A stretch of DNA of 64,000 bases from the NCBI RefSeq assembly GCF_024346975.1, contig NZ_AP024885.1:1054001-1118000 (forward strand). The letters are read 5' to 3'. Of this stretch, positions 49,449 to 61,212 are shown piece after piece. The DNA comes from Vibrio neonatus (GTDB lineage: Bacteria; Pseudomonadota; Gammaproteobacteria; Enterobacterales; Vibrionaceae). Numbering within the stretch: the stretch's first letter is position 1; each line of letters begins with the position of its first letter. The translations under genes were made by a program, and so were the position numbers. Under the pieces are notes generated by a model that was given only the letters and a program-made list of their open reading frames with translations, was not told the DNA's origin and searched no databases.

Positions 49449-49613
49449 TATACCAATCACACTAAGTAAGTGATCAGAGCTAGCGCAGGAAAAATGCTCG
49501 AGAACAAGGCAGAATTTTTTGATAAGTAGTTATTCTACAATCAAAAATTCTAACGCCGTTATCGAGTATTTTAACAAGCTAGAATGATCAGTTATTTAGT
49601 ACGATTGGTATTA
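49449..49613. repeat. full-length 165-bp MITE-like hairpin repeat
   Basis: The element begins TATACCAATCACACTAAG and ends CGATTGGTATTA. Its two halves are nearly complementary over the whole length: outer ends (ATACCAATC/GATTGGTAT), a middle part (AAAATGCTCGAGAAC versus the complement of GTTATCGAGTATTTT) and the core (AGAATTTTTTGAT/ATCAAAAATTCT). RNA or single-stranded DNA would fold into one long hairpin. It has no coding capacity. A shortened copy lies at 35201-35295. It occupies about a third of the 492-base rluE-icd gap. Confidence 0.88.
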
Positions 49614-49698
49614 ATGGCGTTTACGGCGAAAAAAGCCAACGAATTATAGCAATAGAAGCACAAATAGAAATACGATTAAATCAGATTTACTACCACAG

Positions 49699-49715
49699 AT
49701 TCGCACGAAGCGAAT
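49699..49715 (+). promoter_or_regulatory. small hairpin in the icd leader
   Basis: ATTCGC/GCGAAT around ACGAA, about 70 bases before the icd start codon. Only weak evidence for a role. Confidence 0.3.
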
Positions 49716-49773
49716 GTAATCATCTTGATGGACACTGCCGCTGACAACAGCCAGTGAAGCCAAATAACGATAG

Positions 49774-52011
<2,238 letters not shown>

Positions 52012-52055
52012 ACTAAGCTAGATAATCTAAGCTAGAAAAGTCAGCAAGATAAACA

Positions 52056-52083
52056 AAAACCGAGCTATCACTAGCTCGGTTTT
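52056..52083. terminator. bidirectional terminator between icd and the APC transporter
   Basis: A 12-bp stem AAAACCGAGCTA/TAGCTCGGTTTT with loop TCAC between convergent genes. Confidence 0.93.
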
Positions 52084-52113
52084 CTTATTGGTCGAATTTA
52101 TACCAATCAGTTG

Positions 52114-53538
52114 TTACGCGTGCAGATGACCTGTCACCATCAGATAGATTGATACAAGCGCTAACACAATCAAAATACGCTCAATCCACTTATCCATCGC
52201 AGAATACACTTTCTCACCCGCTTTTAGGCGCGCAGCATGTGTGTATCTGAAAAATGGAATGCCAATGGTATATAAGATGGTTGCCATTAATTGGTATTCA
52301 AGACCTGCGGCGGTAATTAACCATGCGCAAAATAGAGCCGCAACAGCCGCTAATAGAACGTGACCATAGTTGCGTTTTGCTAGGTTTACTTCTTGGTAAT
52401 TCCACGACAGTTTTAATAAGTATAAGCAGCTCAGTAGGTAACAAGGCAATACCATTACCGATGCAATATTGATTGCTGCTAGGTATACATTTTCAAACAT
52501 CACCACCAATAGCACGCACAACTGCATGAAAATTGTTGAAACGCTCAGTGCGTTTTTCGGCGCGTCATTTTTGTTAGTACGACTAAAGAATTTCGGAAAC
52601 TCACCCGCTTTGCCTGCTTCGTACGGTACTTCCGCAACTAGCATAGTCCACGCAATCAGTGCGCCAAATACCGAAACCAACACGCAGATATTTACTAGGA
52701 TGCCACCAAATGGGCCGATAGCCACTTCAAGTAGTGAAGCTGTGGAAGGGTTTGGCAGTTGTGCTAGCTCTTGTTGTGGCAAGATACCAAACGACAACAC
52801 GGCAATTAAGGTGTACATGCTAATGGCCACTAAAAAGCCAATCAGAGTTGCTTTACCTACGTCAGATTTATTTCTGGCGCGACCAGACAGTACCACTGCA
52901 CCTTCAATACCAACAAAACACCACAGCGTCACCATCATAGTGCTCTGAATTTGTCCCATGACTGAACCAAGGTGTTGCTGTTGTCCCCATACATCAATAG
53001 AGAGTTTTTCTGGTTCAAAGCTGTAAAGAATGATGCCAATGATCACCGCTAAACCAATCAGCTTACCTACCGTTGAGATAACATTGATAAAAGAAGAGCT
53101 CGCCGCACCACGTAGGGCGATGGTATTCATTCCCCACAATAGAGCAGAACAAAGAATGACCGTTTCAATACCGTGTTCTAACAAAACAGGGAAGAACAAA
53201 CCCAGTGAATCGTTGATCATGACCGTCAGAGCAACGTTGCCCATACAGCTCATCAACCAATAGCCCCAAGCGGATTGGAAGCCAATGTATTCACCAAAAC
53301 CTTCACGTGCGTAGGTAAAGATACCTGAGTTTAGGTTTGGTTTATGTTCAGCAAGAATGCGAAAGGTTTGCACTAGTAATAGCATACCAAAGCCGGTAAT
53401 TAGCCACGCCAGGGATACCGCGCCAATAGAGGCTTGCTCTGCCATATTTTGTGGAATGCTGAATATTCCACTACCAATCATTGAACCAAAAACGATGGCA
53501 ATTAAGCCAACTAAGCCCACTGAACTTGTTTTATTCAT
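52114..53538 (-). CDS. APC superfamily amino acid antiporter (ArcD2/basic amino acid type)
   Basis: This 474-residue protein has about 12 membrane helices and the APC helix-1 motif FGSMIGSGIFSIPQNMAE. SGIFTYAREGFGEYIGFQSAWGYW and EGAVVLSGRARNKSDVGKAT resemble the basic amino acid/polyamine antiporter (APA) group, including arginine-ornithine exchangers. No arginine deiminase or decarboxylase gene is adjacent, so the exchange pair is unknown. The leader has two inverted repeats (GACAAT/ATTGTC at 53561-53581 and GTCAA/TTGAC at 53579-53593) that could be operator sites. Confidence 0.85.
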   Translation of the reverse strand: MNKTSSVGLVGLIAIVFGSMIGSGIFSIPQNMAEQASIGAVSLAWLITGFGMLLLVQTFRILAEHKPNLNSGIFTYAREGFGEYIGFQSAWGYWLMSCMGNVALTVMINDSLGLFFPVLLEHGIETVILCSALLWGMNTIALRGAASSSFINVISTVGKLIGLAVIIGIILYSFEPEKLSIDVWGQQQHLGSVMGQIQSTMMVTLWCFVGIEGAVVLSGRARNKSDVGKATLIGFLVAISMYTLIAVLSFGILPQQELAQLPNPSTASLLEVAIGPFGGILVNICVLVSVFGALIAWTMLVAEVPYEAGKAGEFPKFFSRTNKNDAPKNALSVSTIFMQLCVLLVVMFENVYLAAINIASVMVLPCYLLSCLYLLKLSWNYQEVNLAKRNYGHVLLAAVAALFCAWLITAAGLEYQLMATILYTIGIPFFRYTHAARLKAGEKVYSAMDKWIERILIVLALVSIYLMVTGHLHA

Positions 53539-53560
53539 GTTTTATTTAAACCAGTTAATC

Positions 53561-53593
53561 GACAATGTAATCAATATTGTCAAAATGATTGAC
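53561..53593. promoter_or_regulatory. overlapping inverted repeats upstream of APC transporter gene
   Basis: GACAAT-N9-ATTGTC (53561-53581) overlaps GTCAA-N5-TTGAC (53579-53593), 23-55 bases before the start codon. This fits an operator, but no regulator can be named. The rest of this gap of about 350 bases shows only a TTGATCGATCAA palindrome (53724-53735). Confidence 0.35.
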
Positions 53594-53898
53594 CTAAACG
53601 TCGTAAAAAAGCGGGTAAAACGCTAATTCGAGTTAAGTCGCTTGAAAGGAGCAGAATTATACTTAAGCCCATATGAATAAGTAGCATAAATTAGGTTTTG
53701 TGATTAAAACTATTATTCCAATGTTGATCGATCAATTTGCTGTCATTTTGTGCAACTAGATATAGCGAAAGGTGAGGTAAATAAAATATGTATGCTTTTG
53801 TGGTGAATTGTATTTATTGGTGAAAACAGCATGAGTGATTCGCTTTGCTTTGTTATCATAATGTTGTGGCTAAACAGTGGTGATCTATGCGGGAAACT

Positions 53899-54705
53899 AT
53901 GCCAAAAGCGAAAGCAAGAGCCTTAGTGCTAAAAATGAACAAAATAAGCTTAATGCTTGTTTTAATGGCAACATTATTCGGTTGTAGCCGCTCAGAAGCA
54001 CCGATTAAAGACAGTAACTACGCATTACATCAAAAACAGCAAGTTATCATAGTGCACGGCCTTGCGCGCAGTGCCTCATCGATGGAAAAAATGTCCGAAA
54101 GAGTGGCGCAAAACGGTTATCAAGTGTGTGTGGTGGATTACCCAACATTAGGCCAAGCGATAGATAAAACCTTGCATGAAAGTAGCGCGCAAATAGACCA
54201 ATGTATTAGTCGATTCAATCGCGAACTATCACAAATCGATGGCAGTAAAGTGCACTTTGTCGGCCATTCTCTTGGCGGATTGGTGATACGCAACTATTTG
54301 GCGCAGAAAAACGGTCTTACTCACTCGTCTCACTTTGGTGAGGTGGTGTTTGTTGGTACGCCAAATAAAGGCAGTGATGTGGCCGATTTCTTCTCAAGCT
54401 TATGGTTACTGCCGCTAGCGGGCGGTACCGCCGCCTCTTTAACCACCAATTCAGAGAGTTTGCCCAATTCATTGCCCGAGCCTAATTATGCCTTTGGCGT
54501 GATAGCAGGCACAGACAGTTATCCTATATTGAATTACATGTTTGATAATTCAAATGATGGTTTAGTGTCGGTGGAATCAACCCAGTTGGAAGGGATGCAG
54601 GATTTTGTGGCAGTCAATATTACCCATGATAGTTTACGTAGCGATCCGCAAGTGACCGACCTCATCGTAAATTATTTAAATCAAAGACGGTTTGTCAGCC
54701 AATAA
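53899..54705 (+). CDS. lipoprotein with alpha/beta-hydrolase (lipase/PGAP1-like) fold
   Basis: The product is an exported lipoprotein: a basic start, then MNKISLMLVLMATLFGC with a lipobox (LFGC). The hydrolase part has QVIIVHGLARSASSMEKM (oxyanion-hole HG) and the nucleophile elbow VHFVGHSLGGLVIRNYL, with Ser in GHSLG. VFVGTPNKGSDVADF follows; a DGLVSVES segment (likely Asp) and NITHDSL (likely His) complete the triad. A GGGA site precedes the ATG at 53899; starts at 53887 or 53935 are possible. Substrate is unknown, most likely a lipid ester. It is monocistronic. Confidence 0.82.
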   Translation: MPKAKARALVLKMNKISLMLVLMATLFGCSRSEAPIKDSNYALHQKQQVIIVHGLARSASSMEKMSERVAQNGYQVCVVDYPTLGQAIDKTLHESSAQIDQCISRFNRELSQIDGSKVHFVGHSLGGLVIRNYLAQKNGLTHSSHFGEVVFVGTPNKGSDVADFFSSLWLLPLAGGTAASLTTNSESLPNSLPEPNYAFGVIAGTDSYPILNYMFDNSNDGLVSVESTQLEGMQDFVAVNITHDSLRSDPQVTDLIVNYLNQRRFVSQ

Positions 54706-54727
54706 TCAAAGGGTGGCTTATAAAATA

Positions 54728-54756
54728 AAACGGCCCGCTAACAATAGCGAGCCGCG
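54728..54756 (-). terminator. terminator of the flavin reductase gene
   Basis: On the minus strand an imperfect stem CGGCTCGCTA/TAGCGGGCCG with loop TTGT is followed by TTTTATTTTA. It faces the convergent lipase gene. Confidence 0.75.
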
Positions 54757-54781
54757 AATACGCGTTAGTCTGACCTAGCGC

Positions 54782-55438
54782 TTACAGAACTTTCAGTACG
54801 TCTTCTAGCGCTAAGCGAGATTTTGGCAAGCTTGCGTTGTAGTCTTCTTCTTTATGGTGGTAACCCATTGCTAAAGCAACGTTACATTCGTAGCCATCTA
54901 ATTCTTCTTTAAAGATGTCACCAATCAACTCGCTGTCAATGCCTTCCATAGTGGTAGAGTCGATGCCAAGGCGTGCTAGTACATGCAAAGTATTACCAAG
55001 CGCAAGATAAGTTTGAGATTTGGTCCACTTAGAGTTATCGCCCGTTTCATCTGTATTTAGATCAACAAAGGCAAATCCACCAAAGGCGGCTTCACGTTGC
55101 TCTTTAGGAGTACGTCCGTCTTCAATGCCTTTGTCCACAACTTTGGCGTAATCGTCTCTTGTGTAATGAGGATTGTGCGCAAATAAAACGATATGCGAAG
55201 CCGACTTAATATGAGGCTGGTTAAATTGGAACTTATTAGCGAAAGTGTCATGCATACGCTGTTTTGCAGCATCGCTTTCAATAACAATGAATTTCCAAGG
55301 TTGAGAGTTGATAGAAGAAGCAGACAGACGAATTGCTTCATAAATCACATCTAAGTCTTCTTGAGGAATACGTTTCGTTGCATCGTAACGCTTAGCGGTA
55401 TAACGGTTTGCTAAATCAGTAATGATAGCGTGAGTCAT
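54782..55438 (-). CDS. NAD(P)H-flavin oxidoreductase of the nitroreductase family (FRase I-like)
   Basis: This 218-residue FMN enzyme closely resembles the major NAD(P)H-flavin reductase (FRase I) of Vibrio fischeri, sharing ASSINSQPWKFIVIESDAAKQRMHD, QTYLALGNTLHVLARLGID and ALAMGYHHKEEDYNASLPKSR. The family reduces free flavins or nitro-aromatics by ping-pong transfer from NAD(P)H; FRase I can supply FMNH2 to luciferase. No lux gene is in view, so a general flavin or nitro-reductase role is more likely. It is transcribed alone; the 310-base gap upstream shows no clear feature. Confidence 0.9.
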   Translation of the reverse strand: MTHAIITDLANRYTAKRYDATKRIPQEDLDVIYEAIRLSASSINSQPWKFIVIESDAAKQRMHDTFANKFQFNQPHIKSASHIVLFAHNPHYTRDDYAKVVDKGIEDGRTPKEQREAAFGGFAFVDLNTDETGDNSKWTKSQTYLALGNTLHVLARLGIDSTTMEGIDSELIGDIFKEELDGYECNVALAMGYHHKEEDYNASLPKSRLALEDVLKVL

Positions 55439-55748
55439 GGTAAATCCTTATTCATTGAGGAGAGCAGCGCGGTCACTGTCTACAAGCGATGTCGTTCAAG
55501 TTAATGCTAGATTATTTGAATACACTTTTCGAATAAACAGCACTTTTTGCAATTCACTTTCAAATTAAATGTAAAAATCAAAAATGCCTCCTCAATGTAT
55601 AGATGAATTTGCATATTGTAACTAGTTGATTTCAAAAAATGTCATTGATGATTTGCAACTTGAAAAACGATAAGGGTGCGGATTGAGTTTGCGATTCCCT
55701 GGCTTATCTCTCATAATCAGCAAAAATCACTCTCACTTGATCAATACA

Positions 55749-55976
55749 ATGAAAAGACTAGTTTTATACGTAGCGGATAAATGCCCTCACTGTAAAGATG
55801 CGCAGCGATACTTAGACTCTAAGGGGTACAAGTACCGTTTAACCAATGCAAAAATGCAACGGGGACGTAAGGAGTTGCAAGCTATGGGCGCGCGCTCCAT
55901 TCCAGTCTTAAAAATTGGCGATCAAATCATGGTGGGATGGAATCAGAAGAATTTCGAGAAAATGTACAATAGCTAA
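55749..55976 (+). CDS. glutaredoxin family protein (CPHC active site)
   Basis: From the ATG at 55749 the protein has 75 residues, beginning MKRLVLYVADKCPHCKDAQRYL. The thioredoxin-fold CPHC motif is at about residues 12-15, followed by the cis-proline region SIPVLKIGDQIMVGW, where the Pro binds substrate. The frame extends 22 codons upstream but that part is not conserved. It is a small GrxC/NrdH-like redox protein of unknown partner. A 19-bp palindromic terminator follows. Confidence 0.85.
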   Translation: MKRLVLYVADKCPHCKDAQRYLDSKGYKYRLTNAKMQRGRKELQAMGARSIPVLKIGDQIMVGWNQKNFEKMYNS

Positions 55977-55995
55977 CGATTATACCTAGGGCTTT

Positions 55996-56036
55996 AAACG
56001 ACAAAAAAGAGGCAAAGTGCCTCTTTTTTGTCGTTT
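55996..56036. terminator. bidirectional terminator between glutaredoxin gene and cspD
   Basis: A 19-bp perfect stem (55996-56014 and 56018-56036), core AAAAAAGAGGCA/TGCCTCTTTTTT, with an AAG loop between convergent genes. Confidence 0.93.
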
Positions 56037-56046
56037 GAAACTGTGA

Positions 56047-56268
56047 TTATTTGGCTGAATCAGTTTCTATTGGTACTACAGCGCTAGCATGAGAACCTTT
56101 AGGGCCTTTTTCTACTTCATAGTTGACAGTTTGACCCGCTTTTAATGTTCTATATCCATCCATTTGAATCGTAGAATAGTGGGCAAAAATATCGCCGTCT
56201 TCACCTTCAGGGCAAATAAAACCAAATCCCTTGGCGTTGTTGAACCACTTAACAGTACCTGTTGCCAT
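56047..56268 (-). CDS. cspD: cold shock domain protein CspD
   Basis: This 73-residue OB-fold protein has RNP1 (KGFGFI) and RNP2 (DIFAHYS) and starts MATGTVKWFNNAKGFGFI. E. coli CspD inhibits replication in stationary phase rather than acting in cold shock, and its gene is divergent from clpS-clpA there as here. The start is preceded by an AAGGATG site. The upstream leader carries a 19-bp palindrome about 42-60 bases before the start codon. Confidence 0.93.
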   Translation of the reverse strand: MATGTVKWFNNAKGFGFICPEGEDGDIFAHYSTIQMDGYRTLKAGQTVNYEVEKGPKGSHASAVVPIETDSAK

Positions 56269-56309
56269 GCTTTACATCCTTATGCATTTGTTACGTGTTG
56301 TGCGCTGTG

Positions 56310-56328
56310 TACGATTACAGTAATCGTA
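56310..56328. promoter_or_regulatory. 19-bp perfect palindrome upstream of cspD
   Basis: TACGATTACAGTAATCGTA is perfectly symmetric around its central base. It lies 42 bases before the cspD start, in the 441-base cspD-clpS gap. It could be an operator or a leader hairpin. Nothing else in the gap is clear. Confidence 0.5.
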
Positions 56329-56709
56329 GTCTCACCTTTTATTGTTTCAGCCAGTTTCAGTTAAGAGAGTGAATCAGCCGTTCCTCTCAAAATTTATACT
56401 GGAACCATAAAATAATGTAGACAAAGAATCCCCATCGTCAAATTATTTACGAAGATTCGTTAACAGAATGATAACCATTCGTTGCCACTTAAACAATGCC
56501 AATTGTCGGATATGTGCGTTTCGGTCAAAGTATGAGCAAGCACAGAGATGATCAGATCGTTTTTGCATGAAATATTGGTTAATAATTCGCTGTTCGATAC
56601 TGATAGCAATGTTTTATTTGCAGGGATACAATTGCTCTATTAGTCTCTTAAGTAGCATAAGAAATTTTTTGCTACCCGAGTGAGTGTTTTTTCTACAAAA
56701 GATGTAAAA

Positions 56710-57030
56710 ATGACTGAATTTTCTGATTGGGTGACTCCGGGTTTTGACTTGCTGGAGAGAGAAAAAACCGAGGTAAAACCACCCCCTATGTATCACGTTA
56801 TTTTAAATAACGATGATTATACCCCGATGGATTTCGTGATTGAGATCCTTGAGCGCTTTTTTGGTATGGATGCCGACAAAGCTGCGCAAACCATGCTTCA
56901 GGTGCATTATGAGGGGAAAGCACGTTGTGGCACGTACACAGCTGAAGTTGCAGAAACAAAGGTTGCTCAGGTTACATCGTATTCTGAAGAGCAACAACAT
57001 CCTTTGCTATGCACTATGGAAAGAGCATAA
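56710..57030 (+). CDS. clpS: ATP-dependent Clp protease adaptor ClpS
   Basis: ClpS picks up proteins with N-terminal Leu, Phe, Tyr or Trp and hands them to ClpAP. The ATG at 56710 gives 106 residues, the family length; a GTG ten codons earlier is possible. The binding pocket region is [24 protein letters not shown] (in two parts), followed by [20 protein letters not shown]. It lies 57 bases before clpA and forms an operon with it. Bpt and Aat, which create such N-termini, are encoded just downstream. Confidence 0.95.
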   Translation: MTEFSDWVTPGFDLLEREKTEVKPPPMYHVILNNDDYTPMDFVIEILERFFGMDADKAAQTMLQVHYEGKARCGTYTAEVAETKVAQVTSYSEEQQHPLLCTMERA

Positions 57031-57087
57031 CCACATTGCTATCAACATTGATTAAGTGGTTGTTTTTGAAGTTTTAGGGAGGCCTGT

Positions 57088-59352
57088 ATGCTAAACAAGG
57101 AACTAGAAACAAGTTTAAATGGCGCTTTTTCTCAAGCGCGAGATAAACGTCACGAGTTTATGACGGTAGAGCATCTGCTGTTGGCGCTTCTAGACAACCA
57201 ATCTGCGAAAGAGGCTTTAAAAGCCTGTGGAGCGATCCTAGATACCATTCGCCAAGAATTGGATGTGTTTATCGAACAAACCACACCGTTAATTGCGGTG
57301 GATGATGCTACTCGAGAAACACAGCCTACTTTGAGCTTCCAGCGTGTACTCCAACGCGCGGTTTTTCATGTGCAGTCGTCTGGGCGTAACGAAGTCTCTG
57401 GCGCGAATGTGCTGGTGGCTATCTTTAGTGAGCAAGAGTCTCACGCCGCTTACCTTTTGAAAAAAAATGACATTAGTCGTTTAGACATCGTTAATTTCAT
57501 CTCGCATGGCATTACTAAAACGGCTAAAGATGATTCTTCTGAGTTATTCGGCAGTACAGAAACGACCGAAGAAGTGGCTCAAGAAGACCAACTGGAAAAT
57601 TTTGCAACCAACCTAAACATCGTGGCACGCAATGGCAATATCGACCCGCTTATTGGGCGCGATCAAGAGCTAGAGCGTACTGTGCAAGTGTTGTGTCGTC
57701 GCCGTAAGAATAACCCATTGCTGGTGGGTGAGGCTGGCGTAGGTAAAACCGCAATTGCAGAAGGTTTGGCGTGGAGAATCGTCGAAGGCGATGTTCCTGA
57801 AGTGATTGCCAACTCGGTTATCTACTCTTTAGATATCGGCTCATTGTTAGCCGGCACTAAATACCGAGGCGATTTTGAGAAGCGATTTAAGAACATTCTT
57901 AAACAGCTTGAAAAAGAAGATGACGCCATCTTATTTATTGATGAGATCCACACCATTATTGGTGCGGGGGCAGCATCCGGCGGCCAAGTCGATGCCGCTA
58001 ATTTGATTAAGCCTCTACTCAGCAGCGGTAAGTTGCGCTGTATTGGTTCAACAACCTATCAAGAATACAGCACCATTTTTGAGAAAGAGCGTGCACTGTC
58101 GCGTCGTTTCCAAAAAATTGATGTGGTTGAGCCATCTTTAGATGATACCACCAAAATTTTAATGGGGCTAAAATCTAAATACGAAGAGCACCATGAAGTG
58201 CGCTACACCAATAAAGCCCTTCGCGCGGCGGTAGAATTGTCAGCGAAATACATCAATGAACGTCATTTGCCAGATAAAGCCATTGATGTCATCGATGAAG
58301 CAGGGGCGAAAAGCCGTTTAGTTCCAAGCAGTCGTCGTAAGAAAACCGTAGGCGTTGGTGATATCGAAGCCATGGTCGCTAAAATGGCGCGCATTCCGGA
58401 AAAATCTATATCTTCATCAGATAAAGATATTTTACAAAATCTCGACAGCAAGATGAAAATGCTGGTGTTTGGACAAGACGAAGCCATTGATGTGCTTACC
58501 GAATCTATCAAGCTTTCTCGCGCTGGATTAGGCGCTGAAAACAAACCTGTGGGTTCTTTCCTATTTGCAGGCCCGACAGGGGTAGGTAAGACGGAAGTGA
58601 CCGCACAGCTTGCCAAGCTGATGGGTATTGAGCTATTACGCTTTGATATGTCGGAATACGGTGAACGCCATTCAATTAGCCGATTAATTGGCGCGCCTCC
58701 GGGTTATGTAGGTTATGACCAAGGCGGGTTGCTGACGGACGCGGTAATTAAACAGCCACATTCAGTGGTGCTGTTGGATGAAATCGAAAAAGCACACCCT
58801 GATATCTTTAATTTGCTATTGCAGGTGATGGATAACGGCACCTTAACCGATAACAACGGCAGAAAAGCCGACTTTAGAAATATTATCTTAGTTATGACTA
58901 CCAATGCCGGTGTGGTTGAAACTGAGAAACAATCTATTGGTTTGATTGAGCAAGATCATGCGCCTGATGCGATGGCGATTATCAAAAGGGTATTTACCCC
59001 AGAGTTTCGAAATCGTTTAGACAACATCATTTGGTTTAATAGCCTAGATGAAGTGGTCATTCAGCAAGTGGTTGATAAGTTCATTGTGGAGTTGCAAGCG
59101 CAATTGGATGTAAGAGGGGTCTCTCTAGAGGTGACTGATAACGCTCGTCACTGGTTAGCCGTTAAAGGTTACGATAAGGCGATGGGCGCACGACCTATGT
59201 CCCGCGTAATTCAAGACAAGTTGAAAAAACCATTAGCCAATGAGTTGTTGTTTGGTCGCTTGATCAACGGTGGTTCAGTGGCGGTAGATTTAGTCGATGA
59301 TGAATTAAAATTCAATTATGCCAATGCCGAAGAAGAGGCACTGCATCATTAA
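57088..59352 (+). CDS. clpA: ATP-dependent Clp protease ATP-binding subunit ClpA
   Basis: ClpA is the AAA+ unfoldase that feeds ClpP. The 754-residue protein has the ClpN repeat domain that docks ClpS (1-145), AAA-1 with Walker [10 protein letters not shown] (about 214) and AAA-2 with Walker [10 protein letters not shown] (about 494). The ClpP-binding IGL loop is in [11 protein letters not shown] (about 616). An AGGGAGG site precedes the ATG. No clpP is in the window. It is followed by a long bidirectional terminator shared with infA. Confidence 0.97.
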   Translation: MLNKELETSLNGAFSQARDKRHEFMTVEHLLLALLDNQSAKEALKACGAILDTIRQELDVFIEQTTPLIAVDDATRETQPTLSFQRVLQRAVFHVQSSGRNEVSGANVLVAIFSEQESHAAYLLKKNDISRLDIVNFISHGITKTAKDDSSELFGSTETTEEVAQEDQLENFATNLNIVARNGNIDPLIGRDQELERTVQVLCRRRKNNPLLVGEAGVGKTAIAEGLAWRIVEGDVPEVIANSVIYSLDIGSLLAGTKYRGDFEKRFKNILKQLEKEDDAILFIDEIHTIIGAGAASGGQVDAANLIKPLLSSGKLRCIGSTTYQEYSTIFEKERALSRRFQKIDVVEPSLDDTTKILMGLKSKYEEHHEVRYTNKALRAAVELSAKYINERHLPDKAIDVIDEAGAKSRLVPSSRRKKTVGVGDIEAMVAKMARIPEKSISSSDKDILQNLDSKMKMLVFGQDEAIDVLTESIKLSRAGLGAENKPVGSFLFAGPTGVGKTEVTAQLAKLMGIELLRFDMSEYGERHSISRLIGAPPGYVGYDQGGLLTDAVIKQPHSVVLLDEIEKAHPDIFNLLLQVMDNGTLTDNNGRKADFRNIILVMTTNAGVVETEKQSIGLIEQDHAPDAMAIIKRVFTPEFRNRLDNIIWFNSLDEVVIQQVVDKFIVELQAQLDVRGVSLEVTDNARHWLAVKGYDKAMGARPMSRVIQDKLKKPLANELLFGRLINGGSVAVDLVDDELKFNYANAEEEALHH

Positions 59353-59406
59353 TTGGAATAGCGAGCTCTAAGTCTTAGAGTTCGCTTACTTTATTCTCAT
59401 AGTACA

Positions 59407-59446
59407 AGCATAAAAAAACGGAGCAGAAGCTCCGTTTTTTTATGCT
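59407..59446. terminator. bidirectional terminator between clpA and infA
   Basis: An 18-bp stem (59407-59424, 59429-59446) with core AAAAAAACGGAGC/GCTCCGTTTTTTT and loop AGAA between convergent genes. Confidence 0.93.
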
Positions 59447-59461
59447 TTGTTAATAGAGATA

Positions 59462-59680
<219 letters not shown>

Positions 59681-59749
59681 TTAATCCTCGATCAGAATAA
59701 GGGTAATTTGGGTAGCTCACTTAGCTACCTATTAACATTGGGCGATATT

Positions 59750-60448
59750 CTACCCTTGCCACCGGTGATTTACTAGCTTTTGATGCGAATCAAATCGGAC
59801 TTTGTAGTTCATCGCTGGGCATTCATCAATTTGATAGCCCAAATACAGCCATTTTTTCCCTTGCGATCGGGTGTGTTGGATTTGATACAAAACAGAGAGT
59901 GTGCCCAATGATAGCGGGTGCTCAGGGTCATAAAAGGTATAGAAAGCACTGTTGGCACTACTGACTTGATCGGTCACTGCCACCGAGATTAATTGCTCTT
60001 GATAATAGATCTGTAAAAACGCACAAGGAATAGTCGTTGAATTGATGAATTTACTAAATTCTGCTTCCTTTGGCGGGTACATAGTGCCTTCAAAATGACG
60101 TGCCTCTATATATTTTGCATATAAAGCAAACCAGTTTGGGTCAATTTCAGTGCTGACTTTGCATGTGTATTGCTTAGCTTTGTTGAGCAATCGTTTTTGA
60201 CTTTTGGAGAGTGCAAAATGCTCAACATCAATGCGTATCGCAACGCATTTGTTGCAGCTTTCACAGTGCGGACGATAAATCATCTCGCCACTGCGTCTAA
60301 ATCCATTCGCCAGCAGTAATTCATAGCCGTCTGAAGTATGTAATTCATCCTCAAGAATGATCGCCACGCGCTCTTGCTGATCTTTTAAATAACTGCATGG
60401 ATGATTTTGTGTAAAACCGACTTTAATTTGTTGTAACTCAGGATTCAT
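59750..60448 (-). CDS. bpt: aspartate/glutamate leucyltransferase (Bpt)
   Basis: Bpt transfers Leu from Leu-tRNA onto proteins with N-terminal Asp or Glu, turning them into ClpS/ClpAP substrates. The 232-residue protein has the ATE N-terminal motif CESCNKCVAIRI with its Cys cluster, and the C-terminal acyltransferase part including FYTFYDPEHPLSLGTLSVLYQI and WLYLGYQI. Vibrio Bpt is the founding member of this specificity. It is in the aat-bpt-infA block, 50 bases after aat. Confidence 0.93.
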   Translation of the reverse strand: MNPELQQIKVGFTQNHPCSYLKDQQERVAIILEDELHTSDGYELLLANGFRRSGEMIYRPHCESCNKCVAIRIDVEHFALSKSQKRLLNKAKQYTCKVSTEIDPNWFALYAKYIEARHFEGTMYPPKEAEFSKFINSTTIPCAFLQIYYQEQLISVAVTDQVSSANSAFYTFYDPEHPLSLGTLSVLYQIQHTRSQGKKWLYLGYQIDECPAMNYKVRFDSHQKLVNHRWQG

Positions 60449-60498
60449 CGATTAAATAGCTCCCTTAGTGCGAAGCGAAAAAGCAGGGTAGGGTTGGT

Positions 60499-61206
60499 TT
60501 AACCCAATTGTAGACTTTGCGCGGCGTAACAGGTGTCACTCATGGTTAAGTCTCTATTACTTAAAAGATAGTCTTGAAATTCAGTTCTGGGTATTTCAAT
60601 TGCGCCTAATGAAGCCAAATGTGGATTCATGATTTGGCAATCAATCAGTTTGCCGCCATGCTGTAAAAAGTGTTGGCAAAAGTGCCATAAGGCAACCTTT
60701 GAGGCATTGGGTTTAGTGCTGACCATAGATTCGCCACAAAATACTTGCCCAACCGATACACCATACAAACCGCCGATCAACTGTTGTTGATCCCAAACCT
60801 CGACCGAATGACAGTGTCCGGCTCGCGCCAAATCTTGATAGGCTTGAATCATTTCGTCGGTAATCCATGTTTCTTCAATCGGGCGAGAGCTGGCGCAAAG
60901 GGCAATTAATTGCTCTGTTGCATGGTTTAAAGTGACCGTGTAACTATGTTTGCGCTGAAATTTAACTAAACTTTTTGCCGGCTTAAAGGTCTCAGGAATA
61001 AATACCGCTCTTGGTGATGGACTCCACCAAAGAATGGGTTCACCATAGCTATACCACGGAAAGATACCCTGTCGATAAGCACTGCATAACCTTTTCACAG
61101 ACAAATCACCGCCAAGTGCGAGTAAACCATTTGGCTCAGTCAATGCTAAACTGGGATCAGGAAAGTGTGTATCGTTACTATTGAGTTCTGGAAGATATAA
61201 GGTCAT
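60499..61206 (-). CDS. aat: leucyl/phenylalanyl-tRNA-protein transferase
   Basis: Aat adds Leu or Phe to proteins with N-terminal Lys or Arg, marking them for ClpS. The 235-residue protein has family motifs FPDPSLALTEPNGLLALGGDLS, GIFPWYSYGEPILWWSPSPRAVF and GGLYGVSVGQVFCGESMVS. It leads aat-bpt-infA. Its start codon is only 6 bases from the start of the divergent glycine-zipper gene, so promoters must lie in the facing coding regions. Confidence 0.95.
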   Translation of the reverse strand: MTLYLPELNSNDTHFPDPSLALTEPNGLLALGGDLSVKRLCSAYRQGIFPWYSYGEPILWWSPSPRAVFIPETFKPAKSLVKFQRKHSYTVTLNHATEQLIALCASSRPIEETWITDEMIQAYQDLARAGHCHSVEVWDQQQLIGGLYGVSVGQVFCGESMVSTKPNASKVALWHFCQHFLQHGGKLIDCQIMNPHLASLGAIEIPRTEFQDYLLSNRDLTMSDTCYAAQSLQLG

Positions 61207-61212
61207 TAGACA

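Noticed and set aside
52100..52110. TATACCAATCA next to the APC transporter stop as a third copy of the hairpin repeat
   Set aside because: Only about 11 bases match one end; there is no second end or arm, so it is at most a remnant.
53724..53735. TTGATCGATCAA palindrome as a possible FNR site
   Set aside because: The half sites are separated by two bases, not four, so it does not fit FNR.
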